Positions 53,831-63,945 of a stretch of DNA of 64,000 nt are shown here, piece after piece. Below the pieces are notes generated by a model, which saw nothing but the letters and a program-made list of their open reading frames with translations, had not been told where the DNA came from and did no database searches. The stretch spans positions 6,369,050 to 6,433,049 of the forward strand of contig NC_054703.1 of assembly GCF_016097555.1 (NCBI RefSeq), read 5' to 3'. Made by a program: the position numbers and the translations under genes. Every line of letters starts with the position of its first letter. Within the stretch, counting starts at the first letter, position 1. The stretch is from Gigantopelta aegis (lineage: Eukaryota; Mollusca; Gastropoda; Neomphalida; Peltospiridae).

Positions 53831-54345
53831 AAACCTTTTTAGGTCTAAGTAATGAATAAAAATAACATATAGTCGAAAAATGTTACGTAAATCGAACACA
53901 GTACCCTCTTCCTCTACCCCTAGAGCGTTACGCAATTAGTAACACCCCCTTACATGCGCGTATGTCAACAGCTGGCCACTGTCAAAATTTCAAGGCAAAT
54001 CCCCCCCCCCCCCCCCCCCCCCCCCGACCCCTGGAAAGGCGTTGTACCGTACCTCTATGGATATAAATATGTTTTGGAGATATGAGACGACCCCTCAATC
54101 AAGACAGTTAAATTTGTTCAAAAATTGCGAGATGTCACGTGCTCTCTTGTTGAGGGAATCTATACTTGTGATAAGCCAATGAAAACCGAGCCCATCCAAA
54201 GATTCCCACTTTCAAAATACTGGCTTTTTTTTTGACCTGGATAAGCCAGCGTAGTGAAACCAATGCGGAGTGCGGCGTCATATATGTTCTATATGCTTAA
54301 ATAATAAAAATATTCCGGATAATGCCGCTTTAATGGTCAAATATG
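53825..54345. repeat. Segmental duplication copy 2 (matches 36520-37260)
   Basis: It is collinear with copy 1 on the same strand but lacks the 187-bp MITE and has a longer poly-C tract (54000-54025). Ends at 'GATAATGCCGCTTTAAT'. Confidence 0.88.
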
Positions 54346-54878
54346 CACAAAACCTAGAAAAATAGGCCAGGCCCGCAAACCAGGTTAGAATCTTGTAAAT
54401 AATTTTTAATCAACATACACTAAATATATTAAAAGAAAACAAAAACACAAGCATACACTAAATAATTTATTATAATACAAGCACAAACACTTCTATGCAC
54501 ATCCATATTTTAACATTCAACGAGAACCTGGTTAATTGTATATTGGTAGGCTTTTGACGAATAAACCCGGCGTGTCCGGTGTTGTCTGAAAAAATAAAAA
54601 TAATAAATAAAAAAAATAGACAGACATTTGGACATTAATACGCTCTCATTACAGCCAGAGACCTAGCTATGTAATTTTTTGGCAATCGCCGACCACCAAA
54701 TAATAGTTAAAGATTTCCGCTCTAATACCACAACAATCCTATGTTTGACGTCAAATACATTTACATCGACCATTTTCCAGTTCCTTGATTAAATAAAAAA
54801 TTCATATATTAATCATTAATACACACACTCCAGAAAGAAACCCGACAGCACCCACATTCAGCTAAGCTTCGGCAAACT
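54346..54878. other. Non-coding stretch, nothing recognised
   Basis: AT-rich with short A runs. No frame, RNA gene or shared module landmark was identified. Confidence 0.45.
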
Positions 54879-55154
54879 CCTATATCGTGACGTTGCGTCA
54901 AATGATCGCCCACTCAGCCATTCCGTCTTCCAGGGGCCGTCTCATACAATAATGAAAAAATGTAGCGGGTTTCCTCTCTAACACAATTATAATTACCAAA
55001 TATTTGACATCCAATAGCTGATGTGAATCAATGGATCAATGTGCTCTAGTGGTGTCGTTACTTTTCGGGCACTTTTCGTATTATTGTATGAGACGGCCCC
55101 TAGAAAACGGAATGGCTGAGTGGGCGATCATGTGACGCAACGTCACGATATAGG
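54879..55154. mobile_element. Foldback element with a SINE tail in its loop
   Basis: Two ~78-bp arms (CCTATATCGTGACGTTGCGT, GATCGCCCACTCAGCCATTC, GGGGCCGTCTCATACAATAA) face each other around about 110 bp. The loop is a SINE tail (TAGCGGGTTTCCTCTC, CAATGTGCTCTAGTGGTGTCG). The arms differ at only a few positions. The 49-bp array begins right after it. Confidence 0.82.
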
Positions 55155-55164
55155 TCAGCAACTT

Positions 55165-57060
55165 AGAATTCTCCAAAATAGTACATGGGCTGTGTTTGAT
55201 ATGTAGTAGTAATCTCCAAAATAGTACACTGGCTGTGTTTGATATGTAGTGGTAATCTCCAAAATAGTGCACGGGCTGTGTTTGATATGTAGTAGTAATC
55301 TCCAAAATAGTACACTGGCTGTGTTTGATATGTAGTAGTAATCTCCAAAATAGTACACGGGCTGTGTTTGATATGTAGTAGTAATCTCCAAAATAGTACA
55401 CGGGCTGTGTTTGATATGTAGTAGTAATCTTCAAACTAGTACACGGACTGGGACAGTCCTTGATGTGAAGTAGTAATCTCTAAACTAGTACATGGGCTGT
55501 GTTTGATATGTAGTAGTAATCTCCAAACTTATACACGGGCTGTGTTTGATATGAAGTAGTAATCTCCAAATTAGTACACGAACTGAGACTGTCTTTGATA
55601 TGTAATAGTAGTCTCCTTTAGAGTATACGGGCTGGGACAGTCTTTGATATGTAATAGTAGTCTTCAAAATAGTACACGGACTGGGACTGTCTTTGACATT
55701 TAACAATAGTCTCCAAAATAGTACACAGGTTGGGACTGTCTTTAATATGTAATATTAGTCTCCAAACTAGTACACGGGCTGTGACTCTTTGGTATGTAAC
55801 AGTAGTCTTGAAACTAGTACACGGACTGGGACTCACTTTGACATGTAATAGTAGTCTCCAAAATAGTACACAGACTGGGACTGTCTTTGATATGTAATAG
55901 TAATCTCGAAAATAGCACAGGGACTGGGGCTGTCTTTGATATATAATAGTAGTTTCCAAAATAGTACACGGGCTGGTACTGTCTTTGACATGTAATAGTA
56001 GTTTCCAAAATAGTACACGGGCTGGTACTGTCTTTGATATGTAATAGTAGTCTCCAAAATAGTACACGGGCTGGTACTGTCTTTGACATGTAATAGTAGT
56101 CTCCAAAATAGTACACAGGCTGGTACTGTCTTTGATATGTAATAGTAGTCTCCAAAATAGTACACGGGCTGGCACTGTCTTTGACATGTAATAGTAGTCT
56201 CCAAAATAGTACACAGGCTGGTACTGTCTTTGATATGTAATAGTAGTCTCCAAAATAGTACACGGGCTGGCACTGTCTTTGACATGTAATAGTAGTCTCC
56301 AAAATAGTACACAGGCTGGTACTGTCTTTGATATGTAATAGTAGTCTCCAAAATAGTACACGGGCTGGCACTGTCTTTGACATGTAATAGTAGTCTCCAA
56401 AATAGTACACAGGCTGGTACTGTCTTTGATATGTAATAGTAGTCTCCAAAATAGTACACAGGCTGGGACCTTTTGACATGTAATACTAGTCTTCAAAATA
56501 GTACATGGGCTGGGGCTGTCTTTGATATGTAATAGTAGTCTCCAAAATAGTACACAGGCTGGTACTGTCTTTGATATGTAATAGTAGTCTCCAAAATAGT
56601 ACACGGGCTGGTACTGTCTTTGACATGTAATAGTAGTCTCCAAAATAGTACACAGGCTGGTACTGTCTTTGATATGTAATAGTAGTCTCCAAAATAGTAC
56701 ACGGGCTGGTACTGTCTTTGACATGTAATAGTAGTCTCCAAAATAGTACACAGGCTGGTACTGTCTTTGATATGTAATAGTAGTCTCCAAAATAGTACAC
56801 GGGCTGGCACTGTCTTTGACATGTAATAGTAGTCTCCAAAATAGTACACAGGCTGGTACTGTCTTTGATATGTAATAGTAGTCTCCAAAATAGTACACAG
56901 GCTGGGACCTTTTGACATGTAATACTAGTCTTCAAAATAGTACATGGGCTGGGGCTGTCTTTGATATGTAATAGTAGTCTCCAAAATAGTACACAGGCTG
57001 GTACTGTCTTTGATATGTAATAGTAGTCTCCAAAATAGAATGTGGGCTTGGACTGTCATT
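55165..57060. repeat. 49-bp minisatellite upstream of ZNF-4 (large array, about 39 copies)
   Basis: The left part (55165-55440) uses a shortened ~43-bp unit (GCTGTGTTTGATATG); the rest uses the 49-bp unit. From about 55960 the units alternate GATATG and GACATG, forming a 98-bp higher-order repeat, and a ~420-bp block (about 56090-56510) is repeated at 56510-56960. All three reverse frames are open for long stretches because the unit is 3n+1 with no reverse stop. Confidence 0.96.
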
Positions 57061-57558
57061 GTCAGTCTTCTCGTAAGCTCGAGTAGTTTTGAAAAGAAAT
57101 ATTGGATAATCACTGAATCAGGCTGGCTGGGGTTAAAGCAGCTTCTACTCAACAACCAGGGGTAATCACACTGTTGGCATATTGATAGGTGTCCCACACT
57201 CGATGGTTCACGTAAGACCTTCCAGACATATTCCTTGATTATTAATTAATAAAAAAACAAACAAACCCCCCCCCCCCCCCCCCCCACACCCCAATACCTT
57301 CTTACTATACAATGGAATAATAATTTAAAAAATAACAGGATAAAGAGAGCCTTTACAGTCGTAACAGGTCAAAATTTGAAGTCGTAGCTTGTTTCATTTA
57401 TCCATTTACTGGTTCTATTTCAGTACTTCTGTTCATACTAAAACTTGGCAGAAAAGAAAACGTTCATTCCAGGTTGGTTTCAGAGAGGCTGATAAACAAA
57501 CAAGATGTTGTGAATCAGATCAAAACGTCGAAGGTACTCTGTCTTAAAAGAAACAAAA
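57061..57558 (+). repeat. Intron end and leader of ZNF-4
   Basis: It parallels 27186-27869: 'ATAATCACTGAATCAGGCTG', a poly-C tract (57265-57290), 'CATTTATCCATTTACTGG', acceptor TTCTATTTCAG|TACTTC near 57424, and the leader 'GGTTTCAGAGAGGCTG' also in ZNF-2. Confidence 0.6.
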
Positions 57559-58656
57559 ATGGCTGGCAGTGATCATAGATGTGTGGAACGTGGGTTCTCT
57601 TCAAAACATTGTCAAAACATCCCTCATCTGGAAGAACAAACGTCAACATCTTCTTGGGAGAAGCCTTTCCAATGTGGGATGTGCTTAAAGTGTTTCTCTT
57701 ACAAGTGTCGAATTAAGCAGCATATGAGGATCCACACTGGTGAACGACCATATCAGTGTGAGGTGTGCAGAAAGTGTTTTCCTGAGAAAAGATACTTGAA
57801 AAAGCATATGTTAATTCACAATGGAGTTAAGAATTTCAAATGTAACGTGTGTGCAAAATCATTCCTATATAGTTCCCTCTTGAAAGTACATACTTGTGTT
57901 ATGCCTTTGAAGTGTGAGGTGTGTGCAAAGCGTTTTTCACAAACACAATCCTTAAAAAGCCACATGTTGCATCACACTTGTGTTAGGCCATTCAAATGTG
58001 AGGTATGTGCAAAATGTTTCACACAAAATATCGACTTGAAACGACACATGTTGGTTCACACTGGTGTTAAGAATTTCAAATGTGAGGTATGTGCAAACCG
58101 TTTCTCACAAAATATCGGCTTGAAACGACACATGTTGGTTCACACTGGTGTTAAGAATTTCAAATGTAAGATATGTGCAAAATGTTTCTCACTAAATGCA
58201 ACCTTGAAACAACATATGTTAGTTCACACAGGTGTTAGGAATTTCAAATGTGAGGTATGTGTAAAATGTTTCTCACAAAATACCCAGTTGAAACAACATA
58301 TGTTGGTTCACACTGGTGTTAAGAATTTCAAATGTGAGGTATGTGCAAAATGTTTCTCAAGAAATAGCAAATTGAAAGAACATATGGACATTCACAATGG
58401 TGTTAAGAATGTCAAATGTGAGTTCTGTGCAAAATGTTTCTCACTAAATACAAACAGGAAGCAACATATGTTAGTTCACGCGGGTGTTAGGAATTTCAAA
58501 TGTGAGGTATGTGCAAAATGTTTCTCACGAAATACCAACTTGATACGACACATGTTGGTTCACACTGGTATTAAGAATTTCAAATGTGAGGTATGTGCAA
58601 AATGTTTCTCAAGCAATGACAAATTGAAAGAACATGGACATTCACAATGGTGTTAA
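57559..58656 (+). CDS. ZNF-4: C2H2 zinc finger gene, 11-12 fingers then frameshift
   Basis: It starts MAGSDHRCVERGFSSKHC, the family start. Finger 1 and its TGERP linker are canonical, and further fingers follow with mostly TGVKN linkers. Finger 3 has lost its second His (LLKVHTCVMP). In the last finger of the frame (CEVCAKCFSSNDKLKEH) a 2-bp deletion relative to the paralogous unit at 58381 (CATATGGAC versus CATGGAC) shifts the frame, giving GHSQWC and a stop. The result is 365 residues. It could still be a working protein with a shortened finger array, or a recent pseudogene. Confidence 0.72.
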   Translation: MAGSDHRCVERGFSSKHCQNIPHLEEQTSTSSWEKPFQCGMCLKCFSYKCRIKQHMRIHTGERPYQCEVCRKCFPEKRYLKKHMLIHNGVKNFKCNVCAKSFLYSSLLKVHTCVMPLKCEVCAKRFSQTQSLKSHMLHHTCVRPFKCEVCAKCFTQNIDLKRHMLVHTGVKNFKCEVCANRFSQNIGLKRHMLVHTGVKNFKCKICAKCFSLNATLKQHMLVHTGVRNFKCEVCVKCFSQNTQLKQHMLVHTGVKNFKCEVCAKCFSRNSKLKEHMDIHNGVKNVKCEFCAKCFSLNTNRKQHMLVHAGVRNFKCEVCAKCFSRNTNLIRHMLVHTGIKNFKCEVCAKCFSSNDKLKEHGHSQWC

Positions 58657-59202
58657 GAATTTCAAATGTGAGTTATGTGCAAAATGTTTCTCACTAAATA
58701 CAAACAGGAAGCAACATATGTTAGTTCACGCGGGTGTTAGGAATTTCAAATGTGAGGTATGTGCAAAATGTTTCTCACAAAATACCCACTTGAAACAACA
58801 TATGTTGGTTCACACTGGTGTTAAGAATTTCAAATGTGAGGTATGTGCAAAATGTTTCTCACAAAATGCCAGCTTGAAATAACATATGTTTGTTCACACT
58901 GGTGTTAAGAATTTCAAATGTGAGGTATGTGCAAAATACTTCTCAAGGAATACCAACTTGAAACAACATATGAAGATTCACACTGGTGATAAGAATTTGA
59001 AATATTTTGGTTGACACTATTGTCACGAGTTAAATGTGATGTATGTGCTAAATGTTTCTCATACAATATGACTTTAAAGTTAAATATGTGTGCTAATGGT
59101 TTCTAATACAATAGCAGCTTGGATCTTCATATGTTTGTTCACACAGGTAATAAGCAGTTTTAGTGCGATTTGTCCACAAAATGTTTCTCTCATGGAAATC
59201 AG

Positions 59203-59205
<3 letters not shown>
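58634..59205 (+). pseudogene. Out-of-frame and eroded C-terminal fingers of ZNF-4
   Basis: After the shift a second frame carries about three more fingers (KCELCAKCF, KCEVCAKCF, KCEVCAKCF), stopping at 58880 where CAA of the usual LKQH has become TAA. Beyond it are another finger or two (CEVCAKYFSRNTNLKQH) and remnants to about 59200. The 58585-58770 part repeats 58333-58520, an internal three-finger duplication. Confidence 0.78.

Positions 59206-59242
<37 letters not shown>
59206..59242. repeat. (TA)n microsatellite
   Basis: A TA run immediately after the last finger remnant; a poly-G run follows at 59300-59317. Confidence 0.97.
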
Positions 59243-59244
<2 letters not shown>

Positions 59245-59284
59245 GTTTTTGTACAATGTGTGGAAGTGGTGCATGGGATGGATG

Positions 59285-59315
<31 letters not shown>

Positions 59316-59464
59316 GTATAGTGTAATATACTGACTTAAAACCACTAAAATACACCTGGTTTCATTGGAACATTATTTTACTACCTTTCATGGTATTGTG
59401 GTGATCATGGGATGTGGATCAGCATTTCTCTTGACACAAGCCTTACAAATAAAATTTATCTTCT

Positions 59465-59541
59465 AAACTGTGCCAAACGTTCTGTTACAGGATCATTTGA
59501 AATATCTCTTGATGCTGAAAATTGAGTCGTCAATGTGGCAG

Positions 59542-59626
<85 letters not shown>

Positions 59627-60033
59627 AGGCATTAAAAAGCAATTTAGATATTGAAACGTGTACCCAAAAATATTTAGTCACAGTACCAGCTAATTGTTAT
59701 TTGATATTGATAACATTTTCAAATGTGACGTGTCTTCAAGAGGTTTATGACAAAATGCTAACTTAAACTCAGTTTTTGGTGGTTATAAGACTGTCTATAA
59801 AATTTCATAGATATGGTGCGAGCTAAAACATAGTTTATGCTGTCTATAACAGTGTTAGATTTTAAAGTGTGATGTGTCTGCAAATAATTGTAGTCACAGT
59901 GCAAGTTTAGACATTGTCCTAGTTTATGCTGTTCATAAATATTTCAAGTGTGATGTATCTACCCAATGATTGTAGACACAGTACAACTAGTTTATGCTGG
60001 TTATATGATTTTCAAGTGTGATGTGTCTGCTAA
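59465..60033 (+). repeat. 3' region of ZNF-4 module, first part
   Basis: It begins 'TGCCAAACGTTCTGTTACAG' and parallels 20-300 and 8040-8250/9323-9470, with a TA microsatellite at 59545-59622. This copy lacks the pogo-like insertion ('TTTCATAGATATGGTGCGAG'). Confidence 0.7.
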
Positions 60034-60570
60034 ATGATTTTAGACACAGAATACAAGTGTATGATTTTAGACTCCAGTATAACTGTAGACATAATACTAG
60101 TTTATGATTTTAGACACAGTATAACTGTAGACATGATACTAGCTTATGATTTTAGACACAATATAACTGTAGACATGATACTAGTTTATGATTTTAGACA
60201 CAGTATAACTGTAGACATGATACTAGCTTATGATTTTAGACACAATATAACTGTAGACATGATACTAGTTTAAGATTTTAGACACAGTATAACTGTAGAC
60301 ATAATACTAGTTTATGATGTTAGACCCAGTATAACTGTAGACATAATACTAGTTTATGATGTTAGACACAGTATAACTGTAGACATAATACTAGTTTATG
60401 ATGTTAGACACAGTATAACTGTAGACATAATACTAGTTTATGATGTTAGACACAGTATAACTGTAGACATGATATAGTTTATGATGTTAGACCCAGTATA
60501 ACTGTAGACAAAATACTAGTTTATGATGTTAGACCCAGTATAACTGTAGACAAAATACTAGTTTATGCTG
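60034..60570 (+). repeat. 42-bp minisatellite in the 3' region of module 4
   Basis: About 12 copies of 'AACTGTAGACATAATACTAG' + 'TTTATGATGTTAGACACAG'. All units here have CTGTAG where the module 1 array has CTTTAG, so each array was homogenised independently. Confidence 0.93.
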
Positions 60571-60866
60571 GTTATAAGAGTTTCAAGTGTGATGTGTCTA
60601 CCACAGGTTTCACACACAGTGGCTGATTAAACTATGTTATTGCCATTTTATGCTGTTAATAAGATTAACAAGTGTGAGGTGTCTACCAGATAAAACTTTT
60701 TTAATGTCATGTGTTGATGTTAATAAGATTAACAAATATGAGGTGTCGATGTGTGCACAAACTATTTTAGTATGTGTCAAGCATATTTTCTTTTGATAGC
60801 GTGAGTTTATATTCTCATCATAAAAACATTTTTCTTTACGCTCTGTATGTATCTAAATTATATATC
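60571..60866 (+). repeat. 3' region of ZNF-4 module, last part
   Basis: It is collinear with 9771-10186 and 20090-20279 (GCTGTTAATAAGATTAACAA, GTGTCAAGCATATTTTC). Non-coding. Confidence 0.65.
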
Positions 60867-60872
60867 AATAAA
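60867..60872 (+). terminator. Candidate poly(A) signal of ZNF-4
   Basis: AATAAA in TATATCAATAAACAACTG, with a T/GT-rich stretch about 25 bp downstream, as at 10187 and 20280. Confidence 0.6.
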
Positions 60873-61174
60873 CAACTGCTTCAAATGTTTTTACTTTTTG
60901 TGTTTTTATTTTGAGACCAACTTGAAGTTTGAGAAATTTAAATAAATGTTTCTTGTGAAATAATAATAAACATTCCGTGTCATGGAAATGGTCTTGGTGA
61001 TATTATTAGCTTCGAAGCTATGACGTTCGTCAGTGGAGTTTTTCTAATACCTATTTGTGCGTCATCTGTCTATCCATCCACCATCTTCCTTTGAAGTATA
61101 GGATTTTTTCAAAACTTGATTAACTCCCCTTTCCGCCAGCTGGCGCTCTTTGTTTGCAGCTATTTCCGGCAAGT

Positions 61175-62660
61175 ATTTTTGAGACATAAACAATGGCACT
61201 CTGTGTGAACACACTGTTTTGCGATTAGCGGGTAATAATACAAGTATTTTTGAGACATAAACAATGGCACTCTGTGTGAACACACTGTTTTGAGACATAA
61301 ACAATGGCACTCTGTGTGAACACACTGTTTTGCGATTAGCGGGTAATAATACAAGTATTTTTGAGACACAAACAATGGCACTCTGTGTGAACACACTGTT
61401 TTGCGATTAGCGGGTAATAATACAAGTATGTTTGAGACAATCAATGACATTATACGTGAACACACTGTTTTGCGATTAGCGGGTCATAATACAAGTATGT
61501 TTGAGACACAAACAATGGCACTCTGTGTGAACACACTGTTTTGAGACACAAACAATAATACAAGGCACTCAATAACACACTGTGAACACACTGTTTGTTT
61601 TGCGATTAGCGGGTAATATACAAGTATGTTTGAGACACAAACAAACACACTGGCACTCTATGTGAGACACAAACAATGGCAACACACTGTTTTGCGATTA
61701 GCGGGTAATAATACAAGTATGTTTGAGACACAAACAATGGCACTCTATGTGAACACACTGTTTTGCGATTAGCGGGTAATAATACAAGTATGTTTGAGAC
61801 ACAAACAATGGCACTCTGTGTGAACACACTGTTTTGAGACATAAACAATGGCACTCTATGTGAACACACTGTTTTGCGATTAGCGGGTAATAATACAAGT
61901 ATGTTTGAGACACAAACAATGGCACTCTGTGTGAACACACTGTTTTGCGATTAGCGGGTGTGAACACACTGTTTTGCGATTAGCGGGTAATAATACAAGT
62001 ATGTTTGAGACATAGACAATGGCACTCTATGTGAACACACTGTTTTGAGAAATAAACAATGGCATTCTGTGTGAACACACTGTTTTGCGATTAGCGGGTA
62101 ATAATACAAGTATGTTTGAGACACAAACAATGGCACTATATGTGAACACACTGTTTTGCGATTAGCGGGTAATAATACAAGTATGTTTGAGACACAAACA
62201 ATGGCACTCTGTGTGAACACACTGTTTTGCGATTAGCGGGTAATAATACAAGTATGTTTGAGACATAAACAATGGCACGTTGTGTGAACACACTGCTTTG
62301 CGATTAGCGGGTAATAATACAAGTATTTTGAGACATAAACAATAGCACTCTGTGTGAACACACTGTTTTGAGACACAAACATTGGCACTCTATGTGAACA
62401 CACTGTTTTGAGACACCAACAATGGCATTCTATGTGAACACACTGTTTTGAGACAGAAACAATGGCACTCTATGTGAACACACTGTTTTGAGACACAAAC
62501 AATGGCACTCTATGTGAACACACTGTTTTGAGACACAAACAATGGCACTCTATGTGAACACACTGTTTTGAAACACAAACAATGGCACTCTATGTGAACA
62601 CACTGTTTTGAGACAAACATTGGCACTCTTTGTGAACACACTGTTTTGCGATTAGCGGGT
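61175..62660. repeat. Tandem array with 71-bp and 40-bp units
   Basis: The long unit reads 'GAGACACAAACAATGGCACT' + 'TGTGAACACACTGTTTTGCG' + 'ATTAGCGGGTAATAATACAA'. The short unit lacks the last part. From about 62335 short units dominate (about eight in a row). The single-copy ancestor is at 31200-31270 and a diverged one at about 10450. Confidence 0.95.
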
Positions 62661-62665
62661 AATAA

Positions 62666-62780
62666 CAATAAAAGCGGGCGGGACGTAGCCCAGTGGTAAA
62701 GTGCTCGCCTGATCCGTGGTCGACCTGTTAGGTCTAAGCTTATCTCAATTTCTCAGTCGTAGAAACCCAGACTTAATTAG
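62666..62780 (+). mobile_element. SINE head fragment and module flank
   Basis: 'GGGCGGGACGTAGCCCAGTGG' in part, with 'AAGTGCTCGCCTGAT', joins 'TGTTAGGTCTAAGCTTATCTC' as at 31280-31400. The insertion predates module duplication. Confidence 0.7.
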
Positions 62781-62854
62781 TACCTGTACATCAGTAATGT
62801 TCGAGCTACTAGATAAACAACAAATTCACATATTATTAACATTTAGTTTTGTCC

Positions 62855-63516
<662 letters not shown>

Positions 63517-63582
<66 letters not shown>
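63517..63582. repeat. (CT)n microsatellite, second
   Basis: About 33 CT units following the second copy of the ~260-bp duplication. Confidence 0.98.
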
Positions 63583-63586
<4 letters not shown>

Positions 63587-63732
63587 TTACTGAGGGCTAC
63601 TAGATTTTATAACCTGATAGCACTGAAGAAACCTACGGTCAAGGCCTGATTAATCCTTTCAACAATGTTACAGTTTAATACATATTTGAAACTTGTGTTT
63701 CTTCCTTTAGTGTGTTTATTAGTGATTAATAT

Positions 63733-63945
63733 ATGAAATGTTTTTTTACAGGAAGCTCAAAAATGATTCATGTAAAGATATGTGACGTCAAATATAGGAT
63801 TGTTGTTGTATTAGAGCCAAATCTTTCATTATTGTTCGGTAAGAAGAGATTGCGCAGTACTGGTATAGTTTCCTTTCTGCCGGTTAGAGGTGATAACTGC
63901 CCAAATGTCCCTCTAGCTATTTTACCGTCACACTACTCGGGCTAA
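63733..63945 (+). CDS. Exon-like block at the module boundary, copy 2 (hypothetical)
   Basis: A polypyrimidine tract and acceptor 'TTTTTTTACAG|GAAGCTC' (AG at about 63751) precede a 65-codon frame, GSSKMIHVKICDVKYRIVVV...FLPVRGDNCPNVPLAIL, ending HYSG-stop at 63945. The paralogue at 31565-31765 shares acceptor, flanks and the first codons but has a stop. This may be the terminal exon of an unrelated gene, or the first part of the next module. The protein is not recognised. Confidence 0.3.
   Translation: MKCFFTGSSKMIHVKICDVKYRIVVVLEPNLSLLFGKKRLRSTGIVSFLPVRGDNCPNVPLAILPSHYSG

Noticed and set aside
55618-56898. A 426-codon minus-strand frame rich in Tyr, Thr and Ile
   Set aside because: It lies wholly in the 49-bp minisatellite. 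The unit is 3n+1 long and has no reverse stop, so all three frames are open by construction. No start context, domain or splice signal.
59470-59766. Tyr-Ile repeat proteins over TA microsatellites (also 6733-6960)
   Set aside because: Dinucleotide repeats are open in several frames and give YIYIYI; no supporting features.
61062-62220. Minus-strand frames of about 90-110 codons (ANRKTVCSHRVPLF repeats)
   Set aside because: Products of the 71/40-bp tandem array; the same peptide recurs in shifting frames.
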